Both the position numbers and the translations under genes were made by a program. A stretch of 64,000 bases of DNA from Microbacterium sp. lyk4-40-TSB-66 (GTDB lineage Bacteria; Actinomycetota; Actinomycetes; Actinomycetales; Microbacteriaceae): positions 21,787 to 85,786 of the forward strand of contig NZ_JARVRW010000018.1 in assembly GCF_030209475.1 (NCBI RefSeq). Reading direction: 5' to 3'. Below, one piece after another: positions 7,290 to 16,126 of the stretch. The notes under the pieces were generated by a model. The model searched no databases, had not been told where the DNA came from, and was given only the letters and a program-made list of their open reading frames with translations. Position 1 is the first letter of the stretch. Every line of letters begins with the position of its first letter.

Positions 7290-8399
7290 ATGCGCATCGC
7301 GCAGCTGACTTACTCGACGAAGCCCCGCGGCGGAGTCGTGCACACCCTCGCGCTCGCAGAAGCGCTCGCCGCGCGCGGCCACGAGGTCGAGGTGTGGACC
7401 CTCGGGCGCGGCGACGACACCGCCTTCTTCCGGCCCGTCGACCCGCGCGTGAACCTGCGTGTCGTGCCGTTCCCGGCGCAGGAGGGCGAAGGGGTGGGTG
7501 AGCGGATCGAGCGCTCGATCGACCTGATGGCCACTGCGCTGGAGGCGCGGGCCGACATCGTCCACGCGCAGGACTGCATCTCGGCGAACGCGGCGCTGCG
7601 CCGCGGCATCCCCGTCGTCCGCACGATCCACCACCTCGACACCTTCACGACGCCGCAGCTGGTGGCGTGCCACGACCGCGCGGTCATCGAGCCGGTCGCC
7701 AGACTGTGCGTCTCGCAGGCGGTCTCGCGCGAGGTCGAGCAGGCCTACGGCGTGCACCCCGAGGTCATCGCCAACGGCGTGGATGCCGAGCGCTTCGGCG
7801 TGGCATCCGGACCCACGGCGGCGGGTGCGCGCGAGAGCTGGCGGGCGCGGTTGGGTGACTACGTGCTCGCGCTGGGCGGCATCGAGCCGCGCAAGGGCTC
7901 GATCGACCTCCTCGACGCGTTCGCCCGGGTGCGCGACGCCCATCCGCACGTCCGATTGGTGTTCGGCGGCGGCGAGACGCTGTTCGACTACCGCGAGTAC
8001 CGCGAGCGGTTCGAGGCCCGGGCCCTCGAACTCGGCATCCATCCCACCGTGCTGGGTCCGGTCGACGACGACGCGCTGCCCGCGCTCGTGGCCGCCGCAC
8101 GTGCCCTGGCGTTCGTGTCGACCAAGGAAGGATTCGGGCTCGCTGCGATGGAGGCGCTGGCGGCGTCGACGCCCGTCGTCGCGCGGGATCTGCCGGTGAT
8201 CCGCGAGGTGTTCGGCGACACCGTGCTGTATGCCTCGACCCCCGGCGAGATCGCCGGTCGCCTCGACGCGGTGCTGCGCGGCGCGACCGAGACCGATACG
8301 GCCGGCGGAGTGGCTCTCGCGCGCGCCCACACCTGGGATCGAGCGGCCCGGGCCCACGAGGAGTTCTACACCCGCGTACCGGAGCGGACCACGCGATGA
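7290..8399 (+). CDS. MSMEG_0565-family glycosyltransferase (GT4 type)
   Basis: A 369-residue GT-B glycosyltransferase. The N-terminal half has the GT4-like glycine loop (KPRGGVVHTLALAEAL near residue 12). The C-terminal half has the nucleotide-sugar motif region GGIEPRKGSIDLLDAF and the E-x7-E motif in TKEGFGLAAMEALAAS. A Shine-Dalgarno AGGAAGGA precedes the ATG. The MSMEG_0565 family is a regular accessory of actinobacterial nitrilase clusters, so the cluster product may be glycosylated or the enzyme may act in a linked pathway. The donor and acceptor are unknown. The stop overlaps the next gene (ATGA). Confidence 0.85.
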   Translation: MRIAQLTYSTKPRGGVVHTLALAEALAARGHEVEVWTLGRGDDTAFFRPVDPRVNLRVVPFPAQEGEGVGERIERSIDLMATALEARADIVHAQDCISANAALRRGIPVVRTIHHLDTFTTPQLVACHDRAVIEPVARLCVSQAVSREVEQAYGVHPEVIANGVDAERFGVASGPTAAGARESWRARLGDYVLALGGIEPRKGSIDLLDAFARVRDAHPHVRLVFGGGETLFDYREYRERFEARALELGIHPTVLGPVDDDALPALVAAARALAFVSTKEGFGLAAMEALAASTPVVARDLPVIREVFGDTVLYASTPGEIAGRLDAVLRGATETDTAGGVALARAHTWDRAARAHEEFYTRVPERTTR

Positions 8400-9835
8400 C
8401 CGGGCGCACGTTCTCGGCGATCCTCGCCGACCGTGCCACGGCCGATCCCGGCGAGCCCCTCGTCGTCGACGCAGCGGGGGTCATGACGGCGGCGGAGCTG
8501 GATGCCGCCGCTTCGGCACTCGCGCACGAGCTCATCGCCCGAGGGGTCGGCCGCGATGACACGGTGGCGGTGTCGATGCCGAACGGGTGGGACTTCGTCA
8601 TCGCGTGCTTCGGAATCTGGCGCGCGGGCGCCACTCCGCAGCCGCTCTCACCCGACCTCACCACCGCGGTGCGGGCGGACCTCGAACGGATCGCCCCGCC
8701 GGCGGCGGCGATCGGATCGCCCCCCGCCTCGGCCGGCGTCGCGTGGCTCCCCGACGTGGACCTCCCGCCCCGGGAGGGGAGCCTGCCCGACGTGGCGGCC
8801 GCCTGCTGGAAGGCCCCGGCCACCTCGGGATCCACGGGGCGACCCAAGATCGTGCGGGCCGCGGCATCCGCGACGCTCGATACCTCGCATCCCGTCGCCG
8901 CCTTCCTTCCGCAGCGGGCGACGCAGGTCGTCGCCGGTCCGCTGTGGCATTCCGCGGTGTTCACCTACGCGTTCCGCGGCCTGCTGACCGGCCACCGGCT
9001 CGTCATCCTCGACCGCTTCGACCCCGCCCGGTGGGTCGCCGCCGTCGAGCAGCACGGTGCCACCTGGGGGCTGCTCGTGCCGACCATGATGGCGCGGCTC
9101 CTCCGCCTCCCGCCGGCGGAGCGGGCGGTCGAGCGGGTCGCGAGCATCGAGCGGGTGCTGCACATGGGAGCGCCCTGCGCGCCCGCGCTCAAACGGGCGT
9201 TCCTCGAATGGCTCGGGCCGCAGCGCGTCGACGAGGTGTACGCCGGCAGCGAGTCGAACGGCCTCACCCACCTCACCGGGACGGAGTGGCTCTCCCGGCC
9301 CGGCAGCGTCGGGCGGCCGATCGGCGGAACCCGCCTCCGCATCCGCGATCCCCGCGGCCGCGACCTTCCGGCAGGCGAGAACGGTCTGGTGTGGATGCGA
9401 CGCGGCGACGCGTCCGCCTACGCGTACGTCGGCGCGGTCTCGCGGCGCGACGAGGAAGGGTGGGACACGCTCGGCGACATCGGTCACGTGGATGCCGACG
9501 GCTATCTGTACCTGCATGACCGCGCCGACGATCTCATCAACCGCGGCGGTGACAAGATCGCTCCCGCCCTCGTGGAGGCGGCGTTGGAATCGCACCCGCA
9601 CGTCGAGGAGGCCGTCGCCTTCGGCGTGGCCGACGACGAGCTCGGACAGGTGGTCCACGCCGCCGTGCGGCTCGTCGACGGCGCATCGCCGCCGGAGGTC
9701 CTGGCGCACGCGCGCTCCCGCCTGGGTCGCCGCGCACCGGTGGCACTCCACGTGACGGCCGAGCCGCTGCGCAACGACGCCGGCAAGGTGCGACGGGCCG
9801 CTCTCGCGCTGCGGTTCGCGCCAGCGCACAACTGA
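8396..9835 (+). CDS. AMP-forming ligase of the ANL superfamily (acyl-CoA synthetase-like)
   Basis: A 479-residue adenylate-forming enzyme. The phosphate loop TSGSTGRPK lies at about residues 142-150, the A5-type motif YAGSESNGLTHL near 283 and the hinge region LGDIGHVDADGYLYLHDRADDLI near 360. A C-terminal Lys in GKVRRAAL occupies the usual catalytic position. It activates a carboxylate with ATP and would load it onto CoA, an amine or a carrier. It is somewhat shorter than standard acyl-CoA synthetases (about 510-550). It is coupled to the glycosyltransferase (ATGA) and ends the cluster. Substrate unknown; context suggests a role in processing the nitrile-cluster metabolite. Confidence 0.82.
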   Translation: MTGRTFSAILADRATADPGEPLVVDAAGVMTAAELDAAASALAHELIARGVGRDDTVAVSMPNGWDFVIACFGIWRAGATPQPLSPDLTTAVRADLERIAPPAAAIGSPPASAGVAWLPDVDLPPREGSLPDVAAACWKAPATSGSTGRPKIVRAAASATLDTSHPVAAFLPQRATQVVAGPLWHSAVFTYAFRGLLTGHRLVILDRFDPARWVAAVEQHGATWGLLVPTMMARLLRLPPAERAVERVASIERVLHMGAPCAPALKRAFLEWLGPQRVDEVYAGSESNGLTHLTGTEWLSRPGSVGRPIGGTRLRIRDPRGRDLPAGENGLVWMRRGDASAYAYVGAVSRRDEEGWDTLGDIGHVDADGYLYLHDRADDLINRGGDKIAPALVEAALESHPHVEEAVAFGVADDELGQVVHAAVRLVDGASPPEVLAHARSRLGRRAPVALHVTAEPLRNDAGKVRRAALALRFAPAHN

Positions 9836-9890
9836 TCCACAGGGGCGGTGCTTCCCGGCCGGCTCACCGTCGCGCATGGGATACTTGTCC

Positions 9891-9908
9891 CGATACATCT
9901 CTGTATCG
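9891..9908. promoter_or_regulatory. Perfect 7-base inverted repeat CGATACA-N4-TGTATCG at the RND pump promoter
   Basis: CGATACATCTCTGTATCG is a perfect 7+7 palindrome with a 4-base spacer, 26 bases before the GTG start of the pump gene. A possible -10 box GATACT lies at 9880-9885, so the palindrome would cover the transcription start, a typical repressor site (TetR or GntR type). No regulator gene is adjacent, so the repressor must be elsewhere; the two TetR genes near 38.4-39.5 kb are possible but unsupported candidates. Confidence 0.5.
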
Positions 9909-9934
9909 AAAATCCGACCCCCGAAGGGTGCTTC

Positions 9935-12900
9935 GTGTCGTATCTGGCCGTGCTGAGCCTGAAGAACCGCGCCCTCATCGCCCTGGTCACGATCGTGGCG
10001 GCGATCTTCGGTGGACTGGCCCTGACGAGTCTCAAGCAGGAGCTCATCCCCTCGATCGAGTTCCCCCAGCTCGCCGTCGTCACCACCTACCCCGGCGCCT
10101 CGCCCGAGGTGGTCGAAGCCGACGTGTCGACGCCCATCGAGAACGCCATCCGGGGCGTCGAGGGGCTCGAGTCCACGACCGCGACCAGCACGACCAACTC
10201 CTCGATCGTGTCGGCGTCGTTCACCTACGGCACCGATCTCGCGGCCGCCCAGCAGAAGATCCTCGCCGCCATCGCCCGCATCGACGATCAGCTCCCCGAG
10301 TCGGCCGACACCACCGTCGCGTCCGCCAGCATCGACGACTTCCCCGTCATCCAGCTCGCCGTCACCGGCTTCTCCGACGCCCAGGCCACGCAATCGGTGC
10401 TGCAGACGAGCGTCATCCCCGACCTCGAAGACGTCGCGGGCGTCAACGGCGCCCAGATCGTCGGCGGCACCGGTCAGCGCGTGACCATCACCCCCGACTC
10501 CACCCGGCTGGGCGAGCGGGGCTTCAGCCAGCAGGCGATCACCGACGCCCTTGATGCCAACGGCATCCTCTTCCCGGGAGGCTCGCTGACCGAGGGCGAC
10601 CAGACGCTCACCGTGCAGACCGGCGCGAAGCTCACGAGCGTCGACGAGATCGCCGCGCTCCCGCTCGTTCCCACCGACCAGGCGCAGTTCCAGGCGGGGC
10701 AGACCACGATCGGCGACGTCGCCGCCGTCGCCCTGCAGTCCGACCCCGTCACGACCCTCTCGCGGGTCGACGGGCAGCCGGCGCTGACCATCGCCGTCAC
10801 CAAGCTCCCCGCCGCCAACACCGTCGACGTCTCGCGCGGAGTGCTCGCGGTGCTGCCCACTCTCGAGTCCGCTCTCGGCCAGGGCGCCACCTTCACCGTC
10901 GTCTTCGACCAGGCGCCGTTCGTTCAGCAGTCGATCGACGCGCTCGCGCAAGAGGGGCTGCTCGGTCTCGTCTTCGCGGTCGTCGTCATCCTGATCTTCC
11001 TGATGTCGGTGCGCTCGACGCTGGTCACGGCCATCTCGATCCCGACCAGCGTGCTCATCACCTTCGTCGGACTCCAGGCCTTCGGCTACTCGCTGAACAT
11101 CCTCACCCTCGGCGCCCTCACCATCGCGATCGGCCGCGTCGTCGACGACTCCATCGTCGTCATCGAGAACATCAAGCGGCACTACGTCGGTGACGCCGAG
11201 AAGATCCCCACCATCATCCGCGCGGTGCGCGAAGTGGCGGCCGCCATCACGGCATCCACGATCACCTCGGTCGCGGTGTTCCTGCCGATCGCCTTCGTCG
11301 GCGACGTCACCGGCGAGCTGTTCCGCCCGTTCTCGCTGACGGTGACGATCGCGATGGCGGCGTCGCTGCTGGTGTCGCTGACCATCGTGCCCGTGCTCGC
11401 ATCGTGGTTCCTCAAGCCCGGAAAGGTGATCCGGGATGCCGAGGGCAACCCGGTCGACCCCGAGGCCGCCGACGCTCCGCCCACGCGACTGCAGAAGGCC
11501 TATGTGCCGGTGCTGAGCTGGACGCTCAAGCACTCCTGGGTCACCCTGACCCTGGCGGTGCTCGTGCTCGGCGGAACACTCGCATCGGTTCCGCTGCTGA
11601 AGACCGACTTCCTCGGGGATTCCGGCCAGAACACCTTCACCGTCACGCAGAAGATCGGTGCGGCCCCCAGCCTCGATGCCGAGGACGCCGCGGCCCAGCA
11701 GGTCGAGGCCGTGCTGCTGGACACCCCGGGCGTGCAGACGGTGCAGACCTCCATCGGCTCGAGCGGCTCCGCGCTGCGCGACGCGTTCTCGGGCGGCGGC
11801 ACGGGCATCACGTACTCGATCACCTCGGAGTCCGGCGCCGACCAGGTCGAGCTGCGCGAGCGCGTGCGCACCGAGCTCGAAGGCCTCACCGACGCCGGTG
11901 AGATCGAGGTTCGGGCAGCCGGCGGAGGATTCGGCTCGACCGACATCACCGTCGACGTCACCGCACCCGATTCGTCGTCTCTGCAGCAGGCGAGCGACGC
12001 GGTCGTGGCGGGTCTGCAGGGTCAGGACGGCATCGGTCAGGTCACCAGCAGCCTGTCGGCATCCCTGCCCTTCGTCTCGGTGCGCGTCGATCGTGACGCC
12101 GCCGCCGAGCGCGGCCTGTCGGAACGCGCCGTGGGGGCGCTGGTGTCGGGGGCTCAGCAGCCCCGACAGGCGGGCACGGTCGAGCTCGACGGTCGCGGCG
12201 TGACCGTGTACCTCGCCACGGCGAACCCTCCCCAGACGATCGACGACCTCCGCGCGCTGGAGATCCCCAGCGCGCGCGGCGCCGTGCGCCTCGACGAGAT
12301 CGCCACGGTCGGCGAGAGCCAGACGCCGCCCTCGATCACGACCGCTCGGGGTCTGCGCACGGCATCCATCACCGTCACACCCACTTCCGACGACCTCGGC
12401 AGCTCCTCGGGCACCGTCACCGACACGCTGGCGGGACTCTCGCTGCCCGACGGGGCGACGGCGAAGGTCGGAGGTGTCGTCACCGACCAGCAGGACGCGT
12501 TCTCGCAGCTCGGGTTGGCGCTGCTGGCGGCCATCCTCATCGTCTACGTGGTGATGGTGGCCACCTTCAAGTCGCTGCGTCAGCCGCTCGAGCTGCTCGT
12601 GTCGGTGCCGTTCGCCGCGACCGGCGCCATCGTGATGCTGCTCATCACGGGTGTGCCGCTGGGTGTCGCCGGAATGATCGGTGCGCTGATGCTCGTCGGC
12701 ATCGTCGTGACCAACGCCATCGTGCTCATCGACCTCGTGAACCAGTACCGCGCGCGCGGGCTGAGCGTGCACGACGCGACGATCGTGGGAGGGGCCCGGC
12801 GTCTGCGGCCCATCCTGATGACCGCGCTCGCGGCGATCTTCGCGCTGGTGCCCATGGCGCTCGGGATCACCGGACACGGAGGCTTCATCTCGCAGCCGCT

Positions 12901-13096
12901 CGCGGTCGTGGTCATCGGCGGGCTGGTCTCGTCGACGTTCCTGACGCTGCTGGTACTGCCGACGCTCTACAACCTCATCGAAGGGGCGAGCGAGCGGCGT
13001 CGGGAGCGTCGGGCCGCGCGCGACGGAGACGAGGGGCGGCCATCGGGCGACGACGACCATCCGGTGACCCGTCGCGAGCTCCGCGCGCAGCACTGA
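9935..13096 (+). CDS. RND-family efflux transporter (HAE1-like permease)
   Basis: A 1053-residue inner-membrane pump. It has two repeats of one helix plus a large extracellular domain plus five helices. The N-terminus SLKNRALIALVTIVAAIFGG and LKQELIPSIEFPQ are typical of AcrB-like pumps, and the proton-relay aspartates sit in GRVVDDSIVVIENIK. Start choice: a GTG at 9935 preceded by GAAGGG gives the normal RND N-terminus; the open frame reaches further upstream but into the promoter. There is no adjacent membrane-fusion or outer-membrane gene, as expected in a Gram-positive. Substrates cannot be read from the sequence. A palindromic operator overlaps the likely transcription start. The 3' end overlaps antisense with the next gene by 122 bases. 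Confidence 0.9.
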   Translation: MSYLAVLSLKNRALIALVTIVAAIFGGLALTSLKQELIPSIEFPQLAVVTTYPGASPEVVEADVSTPIENAIRGVEGLESTTATSTTNSSIVSASFTYGTDLAAAQQKILAAIARIDDQLPESADTTVASASIDDFPVIQLAVTGFSDAQATQSVLQTSVIPDLEDVAGVNGAQIVGGTGQRVTITPDSTRLGERGFSQQAITDALDANGILFPGGSLTEGDQTLTVQTGAKLTSVDEIAALPLVPTDQAQFQAGQTTIGDVAAVALQSDPVTTLSRVDGQPALTIAVTKLPAANTVDVSRGVLAVLPTLESALGQGATFTVVFDQAPFVQQSIDALAQEGLLGLVFAVVVILIFLMSVRSTLVTAISIPTSVLITFVGLQAFGYSLNILTLGALTIAIGRVVDDSIVVIENIKRHYVGDAEKIPTIIRAVREVAAAITASTITSVAVFLPIAFVGDVTGELFRPFSLTVTIAMAASLLVSLTIVPVLASWFLKPGKVIRDAEGNPVDPEAADAPPTRLQKAYVPVLSWTLKHSWVTLTLAVLVLGGTLASVPLLKTDFLGDSGQNTFTVTQKIGAAPSLDAEDAAAQQVEAVLLDTPGVQTVQTSIGSSGSALRDAFSGGGTGITYSITSESGADQVELRERVRTELEGLTDAGEIEVRAAGGGFGSTDITVDVTAPDSSSLQQASDAVVAGLQGQDGIGQVTSSLSASLPFVSVRVDRDAAAERGLSERAVGALVSGAQQPRQAGTVELDGRGVTVYLATANPPQTIDDLRALEIPSARGAVRLDEIATVGESQTPPSITTARGLRTASITVTPTSDDLGSSSGTVTDTLAGLSLPDGATAKVGGVVTDQQDAFSQLGLALLAAILIVYVVMVATFKSLRQPLELLVSVPFAATGAIVMLLITGVPLGVAGMIGALMLVGIVVTNAIVLIDLVNQYRARGLSVHDATIVGGARRLRPILMTALAAIFALVPMALGITGHGGFISQPLAVVVIGGLVSSTFLTLLVLPTLYNLIEGASERRRERRAARDGDEGRPSGDDDHPVTRRELRAQH

Positions 13097-14198
13097 CGAG
13101 GCCCCGCCGGAGACCACGGCGGCGCCTCGGCCCGGACACCCGCTCGGGGACCTCGCCGAGCGGCGACCGGTGACGCGGTGACGGGATGGCGCCGCGCGGA
13201 TCCGCCGGGCGACGGGGCGCGTCGGCACGAGTGCCCGTCCCGTCCGCGACGAAGTGCCGGGCGGTGCGATCGTCGTCGAACGGCGGAAGGCGGCGGGCGG
13301 CCGGACCGAGCGGGGTGGGCCGGACCCGAGTCGTGCCCGTGAGGCGATCGTCGCCTCGGGACCCGCCCTCGACCGCCGCGCGGGAGGGCGCGGGGGAGAT
13401 GGCGAGGCGGGGGACCGGCCGCCGGAGGGCGCCGACGACGAGCCGGACGCGACGACCGGCGAGCGGGAGGTGGGAGCGGCGGCGCGGGCCGCACGCGACT
13501 CCGCGATCCTCGGCATCCGTTCGCTGTTCGCCTCGGCGCGCGACCGCGCCGAGCGTGTGGGTGAGCATGCCCGACCACGCGAACATGGCCCCGCACGAGA
13601 TCGTCTCGAACAGGGCGAGGTTGATCGTGGCGGTGACGAAGAGCGCGATCGAGAGGGCGAGCCACACCAGGGCGATGCCGGTGCTCACCACCATGCGCGC
13701 ACCGAGTCGGCGCAGCATGACCGGAGCGCTCACGAGAAGGACGAGGAAACCGAGCACCATCATGGCCGCCACCCGGTCGTGGAGGTCCTTGTCGGTGTTC
13801 AGGGGCACGCATCCCACCAGGGCGAGGCTGATGCCGACCACGTTCAGGCAGACGCACGCGAGGGTCGCGGAGCCGCGCCGGACGGTTCCTCGGCCGAGGC
13901 GGCGGACATCCCGTCGGACGAAGAAGGCGAACACGACGACCATGAGTCCGCTGACCTTCAGTGTCGTATTGAACAATGCACTCGAGAAATCACCGAAGAT
14001 TCCGAGTTGGCTGAAATGCAGTTGCCACCAGAGCGGGTCGCTGGTGGTGGCCATGGAAAGCAGCAATCCGCCGAGCAGGACGGAGAGCACTGCCGCGCCG
14101 ACGTGCAGCGACGGCAGGGCCGCGAGGCGGCGGGAGAGGCCGCCGAGGCGCGGTAGGAGGAGGTTTTCGGGGTCGACTGACGGGAGCGCGGTGCTCAT
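12975..14198 (-). CDS. DUF998-like membrane protein with an unusual Arg/Pro-rich C-terminal extension
   Basis: The first about 230 of 407 residues form a six-helix membrane protein resembling the DUF998 family (WWQLHFSQLGIFGDFSSALFN, then helices LKVSGLMVVVFAFFV, LACVCLNVVGISLALVGC, VAAMMVLGFLVLLVSA). Start at ATG 14198 follows an AGGAAAG ribosome site. From about residue 235 the chain becomes a low-complexity Arg/Pro/Gly tail of about 175 residues that runs on into the RND gene on the other strand and past a strong terminator-like hairpin. That tail looks like antisense read-through, so a frameshift or lost stop near 13500 is likely; the true protein may end near 13490. Function unknown. Confidence 0.6.
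   Translation of the reverse strand: MSTALPSVDPENLLLPRLGGLSRRLAALPSLHVGAAVLSVLLGGLLLSMATTSDPLWWQLHFSQLGIFGDFSSALFNTTLKVSGLMVVVFAFFVRRDVRRLGRGTVRRGSATLACVCLNVVGISLALVGCVPLNTDKDLHDRVAAMMVLGFLVLLVSAPVMLRRLGARMVVSTGIALVWLALSIALFVTATINLALFETISCGAMFAWSGMLTHTLGAVARRGEQRTDAEDRGVACGPRRRSHLPLAGRRVRLVVGALRRPVPRLAISPAPSRAAVEGGSRGDDRLTGTTRVRPTPLGPAARRLPPFDDDRTARHFVADGTGTRADAPRRPADPRGAIPSPRHRSPLGEVPERVSGPRRRRGLRRGLVSAARGARDGSPDGRRRPMAAPRLRRARPDAPDAARSPLR
13098..13128 (+). terminator. Terminator-like hairpin after the RND pump gene
   Basis: GAGGCCCCGCCG and CGGCGGCGCCTC form a 12-base stem with one mismatch and a 7-base loop, starting one base after the pump stop codon. No T-run follows. It probably ends pump transcription, and it lies within the antisense tail of the DUF998-like frame. 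Confidence 0.6.
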
Positions 14199-14406
14199 GT
14201 GGGGGAGTCTTTCCTCGGGACGGAACGGGACCCCCAGCACGTGGGATCCTCGGCCCCCGTCGGCTTCAAACGGACTTTTGCCGAGAGAGCCGTGGTTCTC
14301 GGCCGCCCCGGCCTCGACGATTACCGTCACCGCAAATGGTAGCTTTTGTCCGCGTGAATTGAATCCGCTTGTTCTTTCTTTTCCCCCAGGTCAACGAAAA
14401 GAAATG

Positions 14407-14430
14407 CGTGTCCCCCAAATGGGGGACACG
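14407..14430 (-). terminator. Intrinsic terminator of the ABM-epimerase operon
   Basis: CGTGTCCCCC and GGGGGACACG form a perfect 10-base stem around AAAT. Read on the minus strand the hairpin is followed by CATTTCTTTTCG, a T-rich tail, directly after the epimerase stop codon. The remaining gap to the DUF998 start (14199-14406) is AT-richer than its surroundings and holds the DUF998 promoter but no gene. Confidence 0.75.
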
Positions 14431-14439
14431 TAAGGGTGT

Positions 14440-15342
14440 TCAGGAGAAGCGGACGCCCCATTCCCGCGCCAGGACGGACCCCGGCTGCAGGGTGTCGAGG
14501 TCGGTCCCGGTGGCGAAGGCGTTCGCCGGCGCCGTCATGGGTTCGATCGCCACGGCGAGCGGGTGTCCCGGGTAGCGATCGGTCGTGAAGACCTGGACCC
14601 ACCGGAAGCCCTCGTCCTGCCAGAGCTCCAGGCGGCGCCCGTCGGGGGCGGTGAGCGTGTGCCGGGCGCGACCCTCGGCATCCCGTTCGAGGCCGCGATA
14701 GCCGTTGTCGAGCGCGGCGTCGCCCAGCCGACGACCGCCGCGCAGGTCGGTCGCGTCGTCGACGGGCACCTCGTCGACGGGGATGTTCCGTTCGTCGACC
14801 ACGAGCGTCGTCGAGCCGGTGGACCGCACCACGAGATCCTCGGTCGCGACGCCGCCGATCTGGAAGTAGGGGTGCACGCCCAGCGCGACGGGGGCCGTTC
14901 GCGCCCCGACGTTCTCGATGTCGTGCGCGACGCGCAGCCCGTCGGACTCGAGCGTGTAGGTGACCCGCGTGCGCAGATGGAACGGGTACCCCGTCTGCGG
15001 CACGACGTCGGCGCCGAGCACCAGCCGTTCGTCGGTGTGCTCGAGGGGCTGATACGTCCCGAATCGCAGCAGGCCGTGGCTGGCGTTGCCGAACTTCGGC
15101 TCGCTGATCGCGAGCTGCTGAGCCTCACCCTCGAAGGTGTACCGGCCGTCGCGGATGCGGTTCGGCCACGGCACGAGGACGACCCCGGATGCCGCGGGCG
15201 TGGGCAGATCGTCGGGATAGCGCGGCACGAGATCGACGCCGTCGACCACCAGGGCACGCAGCGCCGCACCCACCTGGCTGATCTCGGCGGACGAACGGGG
15301 TCCGCGCAGGTGGAAACGCTGGCCGGTGGGATCGGCGGTCAT
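14440..15342 (-). CDS. Aldose 1-epimerase family protein
   Basis: A 300-residue mutarotase-like beta-sandwich protein. Motifs seen are VLVPWPNRIRDGRYTFEG (substrate-site Asn-Arg), NASHGLLRFG (first catalytic His region), APVALGVHPYFQIGG (second His) and a late AIEPMTAPANAF with the catalytic Glu. Cytoplasmic, no signal peptide. It converts the alpha and beta anomers of aldoses; this subgroup (galactose mutarotase-like, YeaD/LacX type) often has unclear sugar specificity. It overlaps the upstream ABM gene by ATGA, so both are co-transcribed, and a strong terminator follows. Confidence 0.88.
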   Translation of the reverse strand: MTADPTGQRFHLRGPRSSAEISQVGAALRALVVDGVDLVPRYPDDLPTPAASGVVLVPWPNRIRDGRYTFEGEAQQLAISEPKFGNASHGLLRFGTYQPLEHTDERLVLGADVVPQTGYPFHLRTRVTYTLESDGLRVAHDIENVGARTAPVALGVHPYFQIGGVATEDLVVRSTGSTTLVVDERNIPVDEVPVDDATDLRGGRRLGDAALDNGYRGLERDAEGRARHTLTAPDGRRLELWQDEGFRWVQVFTTDRYPGHPLAVAIEPMTAPANAFATGTDLDTLQPGSVLAREWGVRFS

Positions 15343-15962
15343 GACGAGGCCTTTCTGGAGCGGGGTGGACGCTGCAGCCACGGCCGCAGCAGGCGGGTGA
15401 CCCACGGGAGCACCGCGTAGGTCATGACGGGGGTCAGCATGAGCGTCGTGGCCAGCACGCGCAGCACGAGCGGGACCTCGGCGAAACCGGGGATGAAGCC
15501 CAGCAGCCAGGACGCCAGGAGGTTGGTGGGGAAGAACCCGACCCAGATGGTGACGGCCTGCTTCCACCGAGGGGGCGCGGCCGGCACCGGCTGCTGCACG
15601 GGCGAGGTCGTGGCATCCACGGGGGCGAGCACCGAACCGAATGAGGCGTCGAACCAGCCCTCGATGCCGGTGCGCCGCTCGACGCGTTCCTCGCGCGCGA
15701 AGGGGCGACCGGAGTCGAGCCACCACTGCCGTTGCGACGAGGCCTCCCACCCCTCGAGCGTGGTGATGTCGCGGAACCGGTACAGCATGTACCAGAGGTC
15801 GCTGTCTTCCCCGGCGCGCACCCACCCCGAGCCGAGGAAGCCCGGGAAGGCGGTCGCGAGGTCGGTGCCGGCCTGCATCCAGGAGGTCGCTTCGGCGGTG
15901 CGCGTCGGATCGATGCGCCGCTCGATCGCCACCGTGATGGGGTGGGCGTCGGTGTCTGCCAT
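15339..15962 (-). CDS. Antibiotic biosynthesis monooxygenase (ABM)-domain protein with C-terminal membrane helices
   Basis: A 207-residue protein. Residues about 8-105 form an ABM-type alpha/beta barrel domain (TVAIERRIDPTRTAEATSWM; FRDITTLEGWEAS). Residues about 138-195 contain two hydrophobic helices (AVTIWVGFFPTNLLASWLLGF; LATTLMLTPVMTYAVLPWV). This layout is common in actinobacteria and is annotated as ABM superfamily although no monooxygenase reaction is shown; the tail anchors it in the membrane. ATG at 15962; the open frame upstream runs through the palindromic repeats and is not coding. It forms an operon with the epimerase. Confidence 0.82.
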   Translation of the reverse strand: MADTDAHPITVAIERRIDPTRTAEATSWMQAGTDLATAFPGFLGSGWVRAGEDSDLWYMLYRFRDITTLEGWEASSQRQWWLDSGRPFAREERVERRTGIEGWFDASFGSVLAPVDATTSPVQQPVPAAPPRWKQAVTIWVGFFPTNLLASWLLGFIPGFAEVPLVLRVLATTLMLTPVMTYAVLPWVTRLLRPWLQRPPRSRKASS

Positions 15963-16024
15963 GCGTCCATCTTCGGGCACCCGCGCGCGCGTGCGTCGCG
16001 CGACGTGCGGCGTCCCGGTGCCCC

Positions 16025-16094
16025 GTCCCACTTGTGGGGGAGTGTGTCCCATTCGTGGCCGGTGTGGGTGGTGGGGACTCGCCGTAAGTGGGAC
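16025..16094. repeat. 70-base palindromic unit, copy 1 (terminal inverted repeats GTCCCACTT/AAGTGGGAC)
   Basis: The unit begins GTCCCACTTGTGGGGGAGTG and ends CGCCGTAAGTGGGAC; the outer 9 bases are perfect inverted repeats. A second copy of exactly the same length lies at 16127-16196, differing at five to six positions. It resembles a small mobile or REP/MITE-like element. Location: the 477-base gap (15963-16439) between divergent genes, which holds no protein gene. Confidence 0.75.
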
Positions 16095-16126
16095 GCGGGT
16101 GTCGGCGAGTGGTCGGTGGGGACCTC

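Noticed and set aside
8648..13516. A 1622-residue open frame on the minus strand
   Set aside because: It lies opposite the AMP ligase and RND pump genes, is Arg/Gly/Asp/His-rich with no domain, and simply reflects the high GC at third codon positions of the real genes.
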